Assembly: GCF_007751035.1 (NCBI RefSeq)
Contig: NZ_CP036433.1
Location: 6,119,001 to 6,183,000, forward strand
Direction: 5' to 3'
Length of the DNA stretch: 64,000 nucleotides
Source: Lignipirellula cremea
GTDB taxonomy: Bacteria; Planctomycetota; Planctomycetia; Pirellulales; Pirellulaceae
Each line of letters begins with the position of its first letter. Position 1 is the stretch's first letter. A program made the position numbers and the translations under genes. This document shows, one piece after another, positions 54,843 to 63,972 of this stretch. The notes under the pieces are model-generated. The model searched no databases. It saw nothing but the letters and a program-made list of their open reading frames with translations, and was not told where the DNA came from.

Positions 54843-56783
54843 ATGGCCGACGATTACACTTCGCTTTGTTATCGTATCGTTCACAGTAATTCGTGCCGCA
54901 GCACGCACCACAAACTTGCGCTCGATGCGCTGGTGCAGATTCGCGGGCGTATGGCCGAGCGCTGGCGCAATCTGTTTCTCAAACACTACGAGGCATTCCT
55001 CGAAGGCGCCAAAGCCCCCGACAGCAAGTTCCAGGACTTTCGCAACCATGTGCTGCATGTCAACGACGACGACTGGGGCGGCGCCGTGGAAGCCGCCCAG
55101 ATGTGGTACGAACGCCTGCTGGACTTGCTGCGCCGCAGCGAGTGGGAAGAGGCCGCCTATGCGGCCGGCGTGCTGAGCCATTATTACACCGACGTCATCC
55201 AGCCGCTGCACACGGCCCAGTCGGAAATTGAAAACCAGATCCATCGCGCTTTTGAGTGGAGTGTTTTCAAATCGTACGACGCGCTGCTGGAAATGATTGA
55301 AACCAAGGTCGGCTATCCCGACCTGGAAGCTCCCGAAACGACCAACTGGCTCGCCCAGATGATTCGCCAGGGCGCCGTCAAAGCGAACGGCAAATACGCC
55401 TATGTGGTGGATCACTTCCAGCTGGGACCGTCGATCAAAGATCCGCCGGCCGGCCTGGATCGGGATCTCAGCCGGGTCGTCGCCGAACTGCTGGCCTACG
55501 CCACGATCGGCTTCTCCCGCATCCTGGAAAAAGCCTTCGAAGAGTCCGCCGTTCGCCCCCCGCGCACCATCGCCGTGTTGACGGCGGTGGTCGCCACGTT
55601 CAAAGCCCCGCTGCATTTCATCGCGCGGAAGATCCACGATGTCAACGAGCGCGAGATCGTCGAAGGCATCTGGAACGAACTCCAGGAAACGGGCAAAGTC
55701 GAAGAGACCCTGCCGGAAGACGACCGCGTGGTCTCCAAACTTTACGAGCGCGAAGTGCTGGGACGCCGGCCGGCCTACACCCCGCGACAATCGCCGCGTG
55801 AAGCGGCCGCCGCGCTGAATCTCGATGCTCGAAACCGCACCCGGCCCGAGCCTGCGGCGACGCCGTCGGTCGCTGGATCGATCGACCCGCGTCCCGCGCA
55901 TACCGTCGCGCCCCGACCCAAAAACCGCAACACCTCCGGCGACTCCACCCCAGCGCCGACCGACTCGCCGTTTGCCGCTTCGGGCCCGGTCGTCTCCCGA
56001 TCCGCCGCGCCGGAGCCCCGCGTCGAACCAACCCGTTCCGCCTCCGCGGAGCCCAAAACAGAATCGCGCACCGAGTCGCGTTCACCGTCTCGAGAAGAAG
56101 CCCGTGAAGCGCGAGCGGCCGCCAGGGCCGAGGCCAGCGCCGCGGATGCCGCCGAGCCCCGAAAATCGATCTTTAATCTGTCCCGATATGTGCCAAAACG
56201 GTCCGCCCGCTCGACCGAAGACCGAACCGACGAGCGATCGTCCCCGTCGACGTTGTCAGCCAGCGGCGCCTCGGCCGCAGCCTCCCGCTCCAGCAGTGAT
56301 CGTTCTACCAGTGATCGTTCGGCCAGCGATCGCTCCAGCGGCGAACCGCGGTTCTACCTGCAGCGTTCCGACGATGTCGAACAGGCGCCTTCGATCGGCG
56401 TGAAAACGGCCAAACGGCTGGAACGGATCGGCGTGGCCACGGTCGACGACCTGCTGAATCTTGATCCCCATACGGCCGCCCGGCAATTGAGCGTGGGGCA
56501 TATCGACGCCGATACGATCCGCGACTGGCAGCACCAGGCGCTGCTTGTTTGCCGGGTGCCGAACCTGCGCGGACATGATGCGCAGATCCTGGTTGCGTGC
56601 GGTTTCACCACGCCAGGCGAAACGGCGTCGGCTGATCCGGAAGAGGTGTTGCTGCTGTCAGACGAATTCGTGCTGACCGACGCCGGCCAGCGCGTGCTCC
56701 GCGGCGGCCAGCAGCCCGACCTGGACGAAGTCCGCAACTGGATCCGCTGGGCCGGGCAAGCCCGCGCTCTGCAGGCCGCGTAA
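54843..56783 (+). CDS. Zinc-dependent phospholipase C-like / DUF4332 fusion protein
   Basis: A 646-residue protein with no signal peptide. Residues 1-280 resemble a zinc-dependent phospholipase C fold: early HHKLALDALVQI, KFQDFRNHVLHVNDDDWGGA and the metal-rich VLSHYYTDVIQPLHTAQSEI. A long disordered Pro/Ser/Arg linker (about 300-510) follows. The last 130 residues form a DUF4332 domain with helix-hairpin-helix character: GVKTAKRLERIGVATVDDLL, and ADPEEVLLLSDEFVLTDAGQ. A DNA- or nucleotide-binding role of the C-terminus is possible. Enzyme activity is not shown. The start at 54843 is an ATG just after GAAGGTGCGG. Confidence 0.8.
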   Translation: MADDYTSLCYRIVHSNSCRSTHHKLALDALVQIRGRMAERWRNLFLKHYEAFLEGAKAPDSKFQDFRNHVLHVNDDDWGGAVEAAQMWYERLLDLLRRSEWEEAAYAAGVLSHYYTDVIQPLHTAQSEIENQIHRAFEWSVFKSYDALLEMIETKVGYPDLEAPETTNWLAQMIRQGAVKANGKYAYVVDHFQLGPSIKDPPAGLDRDLSRVVAELLAYATIGFSRILEKAFEESAVRPPRTIAVLTAVVATFKAPLHFIARKIHDVNEREIVEGIWNELQETGKVEETLPEDDRVVSKLYEREVLGRRPAYTPRQSPREAAAALNLDARNRTRPEPAATPSVAGSIDPRPAHTVAPRPKNRNTSGDSTPAPTDSPFAASGPVVSRSAAPEPRVEPTRSASAEPKTESRTESRSPSREEAREARAAARAEASAADAAEPRKSIFNLSRYVPKRSARSTEDRTDERSSPSTLSASGASAAASRSSSDRSTSDRSASDRSSGEPRFYLQRSDDVEQAPSIGVKTAKRLERIGVATVDDLLNLDPHTAARQLSVGHIDADTIRDWQHQALLVCRVPNLRGHDAQILVACGFTTPGETASADPEEVLLLSDEFVLTDAGQRVLRGGQQPDLDEVRNWIRWAGQARALQAA

Positions 56784-56824
56784 GCCAGGCAAAGAAGAAG
56801 ATTTCACCGCGAACGATTGCTGAT

Positions 56825-58894
56825 TTACGCCAGGCCGTTATGTCGCAAGAGAGCGGTCGTGTTCGGCTCGCGGCCGCGGAAGTCCTGGTAGACCTCCATC
56901 GGCGGACGGGAACCGCCCTGGGCCAGGATGGTGTCCCGGTAATGGGCGCCCAGTTCGGCCAGCGCCTGTTCGTTGTCGAGGCCCGCTTCTTCAAAGGCGC
57001 CAAAGGCGTCCGCGCTCAACACCTCGGACCATTTATAACTGTAGTAACCGGCCGCATAGCCGCCGGCGAACAGGTGGCCGAATGAGCAGAGCGAACGGTC
57101 GTCCGGCAGCGGAGCCAGCACGCTGTACTCGCGGAGGGTGCGGGAGAACAGGTCATGCGGGCTTTCCTCGCCCGTCGGATCGTACTCGGTATGCAGCCGC
57201 ATGTCGCCGACGCCCATCGCCAGTTGCCGCATGAACTGCGAGCCGGCCATAAAGGTGCGGGCGGCGCACAGCTTGTCAAACAGCTCGTCAGGCAGCGGTT
57301 CGCCCGTTTCCACATGGCGGGTCAGTCCGACCAGCGTCGGCTTGTGGTAGCACCAGTTCTCCATGAACTGGCTGGCGATCTCCACGGCGTCCCATTCAAT
57401 GCCATTCACGCCGGCGACCTCGGCAGTGTCAACCGTTGTCAGCATCCCCTGCAGGCCATGGCCGAATTCGTGGAACAGTGTTTCGACCTCGCCAAAACTC
57501 ATCAGCGACGGGGTGTCGCCCACCGGCGGGGTGCCGTTGCAGCACAGATAAACGACCGGCAGCCGCAAGCCGCCGGCAATCCTGCGACGGCCCAGACAGT
57601 TATCCATCCAGGCGCCGCCCCGTTTCTCGGCCGGGCGAGAATAGGGATCCAGATAGAACGCCGCTACCGGTTCGCCGGCCTGGTTTTTGACACGGTAGAA
57701 CCGCACGTCGGCATGCCAGACGGGAGCATTGTCGGAGGCCTCGGCGATCGTCACTCCAAACAGACGCTCGGTCAGCGAGAACAGCCCCTCCAGCACGCGC
57801 GGCAGCGGAAAGTAAGGACGCAGCTGCTCATCAGTAAAGTCGAACTCCTTCTCCCGGCGACGCTCGGCCCAGTAGCCCACATCCCAGTGCATGACGGGCT
57901 CGGTCTGTCCGTTTTCCGCAGCGAGCGCCTTGATCTGTTCAAAGTCGATCTTCGCATGCTCCCGCGCCGCCTCGGCCAGCTCGTCGGACATTTGCTGGAC
58001 GGCGGCCGCATCGGGAGCCATTTTGGAATCCAGGCTCAGCTCGGCGTAATTCGCAAAGCCCAGCAGCTGGGCCTGTTCGCGTCGCAGCTCCAGGATGCGG
58101 GTCAGCACCGGCGTGTTGTCCCAGTCGCCGGAAGCGGCCCGGGCCTTGAGAGCGCGGTACAACTGTTCGCGCTGCCCGCGGTTCTGGCTGTGTTCCATGA
58201 ACGGAATGTAGCACGGCATGTCGAGCGTGATCCGCCAGGGGCCGTTCTCCGGCGTGGCGGCGGGCTGGCTCTCTTCGCGATGATCGTTGTAAGACTGGGC
58301 CGTGATGCGCCTTAACGTGGCGGGCCAGCCGGCCGTATCGGCCGGATCTTCAATCAGCAGGCTGAACGCCTTGGTGGCGTCGAGCAGGTGGTTGGAGAAA
58401 TCGGCGCCCAACTGGGACAGCTCTCCTTCGATCGCATTGAACCGGGCCTTGGCGTCCCCTTCCAGCCCGACGCCGCTGTGCTGCGCGTCCCGCAGCCGCA
58501 ACGTGACCGCACGCTGCTGGGCGGCCGTGAGGGAAGACCAGGCGTCGCTCGCCTGGAGCTTTTCCAGCGCCTCGTACAACGGACGGCTCTGGCGCGCCCG
58601 CAGTTCAAACTCGACCAGCTCCGGCAGCACGGTCTCATGGGCCGACCGCAGCGCGTCGGAGTTCTTCACGCCCAGCAAATGGTTGACGGGCCCCCAGGCA
58701 TATTCAAACGGCAGGTCGATCGCTTCCAGCGGGGCCATGATCCCGTCCCAGGTCGGCTCGGGATTCGCTTCCAGCCGCTCCAGCGTTTGCTCCGCTTCGG
58801 CCAGCACGGCCCTCACCGCCGGCACGACATGCTCGGGAAGTATCTGATCAAACCGCGGCAAGCCTTCGCAACGCATCAGGGGATTATCTGACAT
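56825..58894 (-). CDS. prlC: M3 family oligopeptidase (oligopeptidase A-like)
   Basis: A 689-residue cytosolic zinc metallopeptidase that breaks down short peptides. The zinc site is LFHEFGHGLQG (HEFGH at about residues 475-479) with the later Glu in NGIEWDAVEIASQ. Upstream marks include DMPCYIPFMEHSQNRGQREQ and YLDPYSRPAEKRGGAWMDN; the tail shows LFAGGYAAGYYSYKWSE. The length is normal for the OpdA/PrlC branch. The ATG at 58894 (MSDNPLMRCEGL) starts the protein. Confidence 0.94.
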   Translation of the reverse strand: MSDNPLMRCEGLPRFDQILPEHVVPAVRAVLAEAEQTLERLEANPEPTWDGIMAPLEAIDLPFEYAWGPVNHLLGVKNSDALRSAHETVLPELVEFELRARQSRPLYEALEKLQASDAWSSLTAAQQRAVTLRLRDAQHSGVGLEGDAKARFNAIEGELSQLGADFSNHLLDATKAFSLLIEDPADTAGWPATLRRITAQSYNDHREESQPAATPENGPWRITLDMPCYIPFMEHSQNRGQREQLYRALKARAASGDWDNTPVLTRILELRREQAQLLGFANYAELSLDSKMAPDAAAVQQMSDELAEAAREHAKIDFEQIKALAAENGQTEPVMHWDVGYWAERRREKEFDFTDEQLRPYFPLPRVLEGLFSLTERLFGVTIAEASDNAPVWHADVRFYRVKNQAGEPVAAFYLDPYSRPAEKRGGAWMDNCLGRRRIAGGLRLPVVYLCCNGTPPVGDTPSLMSFGEVETLFHEFGHGLQGMLTTVDTAEVAGVNGIEWDAVEIASQFMENWCYHKPTLVGLTRHVETGEPLPDELFDKLCAARTFMAGSQFMRQLAMGVGDMRLHTEYDPTGEESPHDLFSRTLREYSVLAPLPDDRSLCSFGHLFAGGYAAGYYSYKWSEVLSADAFGAFEEAGLDNEQALAELGAHYRDTILAQGGSRPPMEVYQDFRGREPNTTALLRHNGLA

Positions 58895-59023
58895 CGCAAA
58901 TTCCTTGTTGACTGCTGAGGGTGAAGAGCAACACGGCCGCCGCGACCCGTCAGCGATACAGAGCCCGCAAAGGGCCTGCAGCCGCGATGGACGACGCCTG
59001 CCGCCGGGGCCAGGAAGCGGCCG

Positions 59024-59887
59024 TTACTCGATGATTTTGACCGGCTGCGGCAAGAGCTGCGGCGTGTCGGTGTTGTACTGGGCCAGACCGGTGGCGAAGT
59101 CGAGCTCGTTCATGGTGCGTTCCGTTTCGACCATGCTGTTGGCGACGGCGTCGACCTGGCTGGTGATAAAGTCGTGCTCCTGGCGGTTCACGGCCAGCTC
59201 GGCCAGGGTTTTTATTTTGTTCGCCAGACGATCAATTTCCAGCTCGACAAATTCGTGGTTGGCTTCCGCTTTGCGATAGTTGGCCATCCGCTCGCGGCAG
59301 GTTTTCAGATTGTCTTCCAGCGTATGGGCCATCTTCGCCGTGTGCGGGGAAGGGTCGGCCGATTCCAGGTCCAGCAAGCGATGTTCCAGCCGTTTGATGT
59401 CGTCAGCGATGGCGTCGGCGTCGGTCCGTTCCAGGAACGTCGACAGGGAATAATGCGTGTACAGCAATCGCAGGAACACCCAGAGCAGCCGGTCGAAGCC
59501 CTCCCACTGCATGCTCTCCAGCGAGCTGTCGATGGCGATGCTGTTGGGGTTTTTCAGATTGTCGGCGATCTGCCGCAGTTCAAAGCAGCGGGTGCGAAGC
59601 TGTTCAAAACGCTCCAGCGCCGGCCGCGGCAGGGCCCGCATGATTTTTTTGACGGTCTGTTCCTGCGTATCCGATATCTGTCCCCGCGACTCCGCGTGGG
59701 CCTGGGCATCGACATACTTTTGAAAGTGGGGATTGGTTCCCAGCAGTCCCAGATAAGCGACTTCCACCGCCATTAATAACGCGCCGACAATATCGGGATG
59801 GCCGCTGAGCAGCGCAAAGCCGGCGCCGCCGGCAACCATTAACAGGTTCCAGCGATTGAGAAATGCGGTTTTGAGATATCTACCCAC
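59024..59887 (-). CDS. Membrane-anchored coiled-coil protein, unknown function
   Basis: A 287-residue protein. Hydrophobic stretches near residues 12-60 (LLMVAGGAGFALLSG; VGALLMAVEVAYLGLLG) look membrane-associated. Residues 75-270 are mainly helical and charged, with likely coiled coils (ANHEFVELEIDRLANKIKTL). I do not recognise the family. The ABC ATPase gene ends only 29 bp upstream, so the two are in one operon. Confidence 0.75.
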   Translation of the reverse strand: MGRYLKTAFLNRWNLLMVAGGAGFALLSGHPDIVGALLMAVEVAYLGLLGTNPHFQKYVDAQAHAESRGQISDTQEQTVKKIMRALPRPALERFEQLRTRCFELRQIADNLKNPNSIAIDSSLESMQWEGFDRLLWVFLRLLYTHYSLSTFLERTDADAIADDIKRLEHRLLDLESADPSPHTAKMAHTLEDNLKTCRERMANYRKAEANHEFVELEIDRLANKIKTLAELAVNRQEHDFITSQVDAVANSMVETERTMNELDFATGLAQYNTDTPQLLPQPVKIIE

Positions 59888-59916
59888 GGTGTCGACTCCC
59901 GGGAAGCAGGCGAAAC

Positions 59917-60885
59917 TCAGCCGCCCGACGCCTGCCTGGCTTCTTGCTCGGACTCCATCTGCGTAATGATATCGCGGATGTAGTAAACGGTGTCCTGGAA
60001 CTGAGGGCGGCGTTGCATCTCCCGCGCGGACTCGTGCGGCGGCTCGACTTCCAGTTCTTCAAAAATCGTACCCGGTGAGTTCGACATCAGATAGATGCGG
60101 TCCCCCAGATAGACGGCTTCTTCGATCGAATGCGTAATGAAAAACACCGTCGCTTCCACCTCGCGCCACAGCGAAACCAGCAGGTCCTGCATGTTCAGCC
60201 GGGTGTTCGGGTCCAGGGCGCCAAACGGCTCATCCATTAAAATGATACGCGGCCGCAGGATCAGCGTGCGGGCGATCGCCACCCGCTGGCGCATCCCGCC
60301 GGAAAGCTCGTGCGGGTATTTCCCGGCGTCGCTGGCCACATTGAGTCCGACCCGTTCGATCCAGATCCGCCCCAGTTCTTCCCGTGTGCGGCGATTCACG
60401 CCCTGGCATTCCAGGCCAAAGGTCACGTTCTCCAGCACGGTGCGATGGTCGAAGCTGGTGTAATCCTGAAACACCATGCCGCGGTCGGCGCCTGGGCCCA
60501 GCACCGGATCACCCACGACCAGGACCTCTCCCGTCGTCGGCGGATGCTGCGGGCTCAGACCGGCGATCAGTCGCAAAATGGTGCTCTTGCCGCAACCGCT
60601 GGGACCCAGAATAGCGATGAACTCGCCCTTGTCGGGCAGATCCTCGACCACAAAGTTGACGTTCTGGATCGCCGTAAAAGCGTTATCTTTACCGGCATTA
60701 TAAATCTTGCTGACGTTGCGAAACTCCACGACGGTCGGTCGCGTCGCTTCCGCGGGCTGGCGCACATGATCCAGCACGTCGCCTATGCCGACGTGCTGTT
60801 CCCGATGTGGGCCGTCAGACGCACCGCTGGAGTGGTCGGAGTCGCCCGGCGCAGGCGAGGGCGTGGTTTCATCGTTCGAGGTCAC
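59917..60885 (-). CDS. ABC transporter ATP-binding protein (nitrate/sulfonate/taurine-like)
   Basis: A 322-residue ATPase of the NrtD/SsuB/TauB type. Walker A is GPSGCGKS (94-101), the Q-loop is VFQDYTSFD (about 138-146), the signature is LSGGMRQ (194-200), Walker B is ILMDEPFGALD (215-225) and the switch His is in FITHSIEEA. The unusual N-terminal 50 residues are acidic and low-complexity. The GTG start at 60885 has AAGGA upstream. No permease or binding protein gene is in the window. Its only operon partner is the coiled-coil membrane protein. Confidence 0.88.
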   Translation of the reverse strand: MTSNDETTPSPAPGDSDHSSGASDGPHREQHVGIGDVLDHVRQPAEATRPTVVEFRNVSKIYNAGKDNAFTAIQNVNFVVEDLPDKGEFIAILGPSGCGKSTILRLIAGLSPQHPPTTGEVLVVGDPVLGPGADRGMVFQDYTSFDHRTVLENVTFGLECQGVNRRTREELGRIWIERVGLNVASDAGKYPHELSGGMRQRVAIARTLILRPRIILMDEPFGALDPNTRLNMQDLLVSLWREVEATVFFITHSIEEAVYLGDRIYLMSNSPGTIFEELEVEPPHESAREMQRRPQFQDTVYYIRDIITQMESEQEARQASGG

Positions 60886-61129
60886 AGCAGTCCTTCCGTC
60901 CGCAAGTCCGCCAGCAACGTTGAGGACGTCGGCGTCGGACTCCGGCAAGCAGGGGAACGCGAGCAGGAAAGCACCGTCATAATTGTCGATTCGCCCTGCG
61001 GACGCAAGGACAGGCAACCCTCCGCCTGATTGGTTTTCGCCGGCGGACTGGGTTACGATGGACGCTTTCGAACTCTCCCGGCAGCTTTTGAGCCTGCTGT
61101 ATCCGCCGCACTCTTGCCCGCGTTCTGCT

Positions 61130-63604
61130 ATGCGATCTGCTCTTCCCCGTTTTGTCGTCGCCAGGCGATTGCTCTGGCTGGCCGCCTGGCTGGCCGCGTT
61201 CCCTGTCGCCGCGACGACCATTGCCGCCGAGTCGGCCCTGACGCAGCACTGGATCTGGTCGCGCGCGCATCTGATCCCCGCCGAAACGACCAGCGAGCAG
61301 AGCGGCTATTTCTCGCTGGTGGAAGGGAAGAACGGCCGCCTGTATATCGGCACGGCCAAATACGGCGAGAACGCCTTCCTGGTCGAGTTCGACCCGGCCG
61401 GCTCACAAATGAAGGTCGTGGTCGACGCCCACAAGGAAGCCGGTCTCACGGCCGCCGGATTCGCAGCGCAGGCCAAAATCCACACGCGGAACAACGTTGG
61501 CCGTAGCGGGAAGATCTACTTCGCCACCAAGCAGGGCTACCCGAAAAAAGGCGAATCCCGCGACGCCTACCCGGGCGGATACCCCATGGTCTACGATCCG
61601 GAAACAGGCCAGACGCGCGTCTATGACATCCCGATCAAGGGCCAGGGCGTCATCAGCATCACGCCCGACGAATCGCGCGGCGTGGCGTATCTGTCGACCT
61701 GTTCCGACGAGCGGCCAATCGAGAGCACGCACTTCATGATCCTGGATCTGGAGTCAGGCGAGTACCGCGATCTGCTCGACTGCCGGCACATGTACGCCTT
61801 TATTGTGGTCGATTACCTGGGCAGGGCGTACCATCCGATCCTTGGCGGCAAGATCGCCCGCTACGACCCCCGCAGCGACAAGCTGGAACAGCTCACGCAA
61901 ACAATCGACGGCGCCGCGGTCAAGTCCGACAGCTGGCTGGCAAAGCCCGAGTCGCACCCGATCAACTGGGACATCGCCCCCAACCGGAAAACACTCTACG
62001 CCGTGCCGATGAGCGAGAACCAGCTGTACGCCTACGACCTGGCCGCGGCAGGCAACCGGCTGACCGGCCGCAGCCTGGGCCCGTTAATCGCTGACGCGAC
62101 GAAGACCGACTGCCGCGCCATGTGCGTCGGTCCCGACGGAGTGGTTTGGGCCGGCGTCGTGGCGACCTTTCCCGGTCGCGGGCAAGAGCTGCACCTGGTC
62201 AGCTATCAGCCTGGCGCCGCGGCGGCCGTCGATCATGGGCCGATCGCCGTCGGTAACCCGGAGGCGATCCACACCACCGGCCCCGACGGCAAAACGCTGC
62301 CGCATCATCATGGGTATCACCAGCTGCCCGACGGCGTGCTGCTGCCGCGGTACACCATCATGGGCATCGCCGCCGCCCGGGACGGCACGGTCTATCTGAC
62401 GACCCTGTATCCGTTCACGCTGCACGCGATCCGTATCCCCGAGGTGGCCGCGGTCGTCACGGCCTACTACCACAACTCACACGCCGATATGCTCGCCAGC
62501 CGGATGCTGGAAACGGATACGCTCGACAGCACAGGGCGCTGGCCCGCGATGACGCTGAAATCGCTCTACACCGACCAGCAGCCGGCCAACGACACCAGCC
62601 GCAAACTGGCGGCCAAATACAAGCTTCCGCGATACGATTCGGTCGCCGGCGCTTTGACCCGGGGCGGCAAAGAGTTAGCTGTCGACGGCGTGCTGTTGAT
62701 CGCCGAACATGGCGAGTATCCGGAATCCGCGACGGGCAGCATCCAGTACCCCAAACGGAAGCTGTTCGAACAGATCGTCAAAGTGATGGACGACTCCGGC
62801 CGCACGGCGCCGGTGTTCTGCGACAAGCACCTGGCCGACACCTGGGCCGACGCCAAATGGATCTATGACACGGCGAAAGCGAAAAACATTCCGCTGATGG
62901 CGGGCTCCTCCCTGCCGGTTACCTGGCGCCATCCGCCGGCCGACGTCGAACGCGAGGCGAAGCTCAAACAGGTTCTGGTGGTGTCGTACCACCGCCTGGA
63001 TACGTACGGCTTCCACGCCCTGGAGATTGCCCAGTGTCTGGCGGAACGCCGGGCCGGCGGAGAGACGGGCGTCAAACGGGTCCGCTGTCTCACGGGCGAT
63101 CAGGTCTGGCAGGCCGGTAAACAGGGCGTGTACGATCCGGCCCTGCTGGAAGAAGCGTTAGGCCGCTTGACGCATCGCTACGGACCGCGGAACAAACCGC
63201 TGTCCGACTTTGTCCACGACCCGACCTGCTTTGTGATCGAGTATCGCGATGGGCTCCGCGTCTGCGTGCTGACGCTCAACGGCGCCGGCGCCGAGTGGAC
63301 GGCCGCCTGGCGATACCCGTCGGGAGAATCAGCGTCCACGCTGTTCTACACCCAGGAGGCCCGGCCGTTCCAGCACTTTCATTACCAGTTCCTGGGCGTC
63401 GAGAAGTTCATGCAGACCGGCAAGCCTGCCTGGCCTGTCGAACGCACCCTGCTGACGACCGGCCTGCTCGACGAACTGCTGCTTTCCAAAAAGGCGAAAG
63501 GCGCCTGGCGAAACACGCCGCACCTGCTGCTGCGATATCAAACCGACTGGAACTGGCAGCAACCCCCGCCACCACCGCCCGACCGCCCCATACCGGGACA
63601 GTAA
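61130..63604 (+). CDS. Beta-propeller / Gfo-Idh-like fusion protein
   Basis: An 824-residue exported protein. A signal peptide covers about 1-34 (ending TTIAAESAL). Residues 40-440 form blades of a SMP-30/NHL-like propeller (GYFSLVEGKNGRLYIGTAKY; GVISITPDESRGVAYLST; CRAMCVGPDGVVWAGVVA). From about residue 445 a different domain starts, with YYHNSHADML, SLYTDQQPANDTSR, LAVDGVLLIAEHGEYP and PLMAGSSLPVTWRHPPADVE. I recognise this second part as a Gfo/Idh-like domain found as separate proteins in planctomycetes and relatives. The start at 61130 is inside a longer frame from 60983 that lacks a signal peptide. It is divergent from the ABC ATPase. Confidence 0.8.
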   Translation: MRSALPRFVVARRLLWLAAWLAAFPVAATTIAAESALTQHWIWSRAHLIPAETTSEQSGYFSLVEGKNGRLYIGTAKYGENAFLVEFDPAGSQMKVVVDAHKEAGLTAAGFAAQAKIHTRNNVGRSGKIYFATKQGYPKKGESRDAYPGGYPMVYDPETGQTRVYDIPIKGQGVISITPDESRGVAYLSTCSDERPIESTHFMILDLESGEYRDLLDCRHMYAFIVVDYLGRAYHPILGGKIARYDPRSDKLEQLTQTIDGAAVKSDSWLAKPESHPINWDIAPNRKTLYAVPMSENQLYAYDLAAAGNRLTGRSLGPLIADATKTDCRAMCVGPDGVVWAGVVATFPGRGQELHLVSYQPGAAAAVDHGPIAVGNPEAIHTTGPDGKTLPHHHGYHQLPDGVLLPRYTIMGIAAARDGTVYLTTLYPFTLHAIRIPEVAAVVTAYYHNSHADMLASRMLETDTLDSTGRWPAMTLKSLYTDQQPANDTSRKLAAKYKLPRYDSVAGALTRGGKELAVDGVLLIAEHGEYPESATGSIQYPKRKLFEQIVKVMDDSGRTAPVFCDKHLADTWADAKWIYDTAKAKNIPLMAGSSLPVTWRHPPADVEREAKLKQVLVVSYHRLDTYGFHALEIAQCLAERRAGGETGVKRVRCLTGDQVWQAGKQGVYDPALLEEALGRLTHRYGPRNKPLSDFVHDPTCFVIEYRDGLRVCVLTLNGAGAEWTAAWRYPSGESASTLFYTQEARPFQHFHYQFLGVEKFMQTGKPAWPVERTLLTTGLLDELLLSKKAKGAWRNTPHLLLRYQTDWNWQQPPPPPPDRPIPGQ

Positions 63605-63642
63605 CGTGAGCGTGGTTCTCTGCCCCCGACCGGACGCGATTT

Positions 63643-63972
63643 CTACCGGTAGTCTTCCCGCACGGGATGGAACACATCCAGCGCGACGACTTTGTTGTCG
63701 CAGGCGATCGCGCTGTGCGGCACGCCGCCGGGGATACGCCACATGTCGCCGGGCTGCAGGGTGCGTCGTTCGCCACCGATGATGAAGATCATCTCCCCTT
63801 CCAGCAACAGGCCCATCTGTTCGTGAGGGTGGCTGTGTTCTTCGACCACGGCGCCCGGCTCAAACACGACATACGACAGCATCAATTGCTCGCCCGCCGC
63901 CGTGAAAATATCCACGCCGGGAAAAATGTTATGACGAACGCGTTCACTGGGAGAAATAAAATAATCGCTCAT
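63643..63972 (-). CDS. Cupin-domain protein
   Basis: A 109-residue single cupin. The metal-binding pattern is visible: EEHSHPHEQMGLLLEGEMIF (H47, H49 region with Glu/Gln and later GDMWRIPGGVPHSA) and the closing strand VVALDVFHPVRED. Small cupins act as isomerases, dioxygenases or sensors; this one has no neighbour that would decide. It is convergent with the propeller-Gfo/Idh-like gene, 38 bp from it. Confidence 0.92.
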   Translation of the reverse strand: MSDYFISPSERVRHNIFPGVDIFTAAGEQLMLSYVVFEPGAVVEEHSHPHEQMGLLLEGEMIFIIGGERRTLQPGDMWRIPGGVPHSAIACDNKVVALDVFHPVREDYR

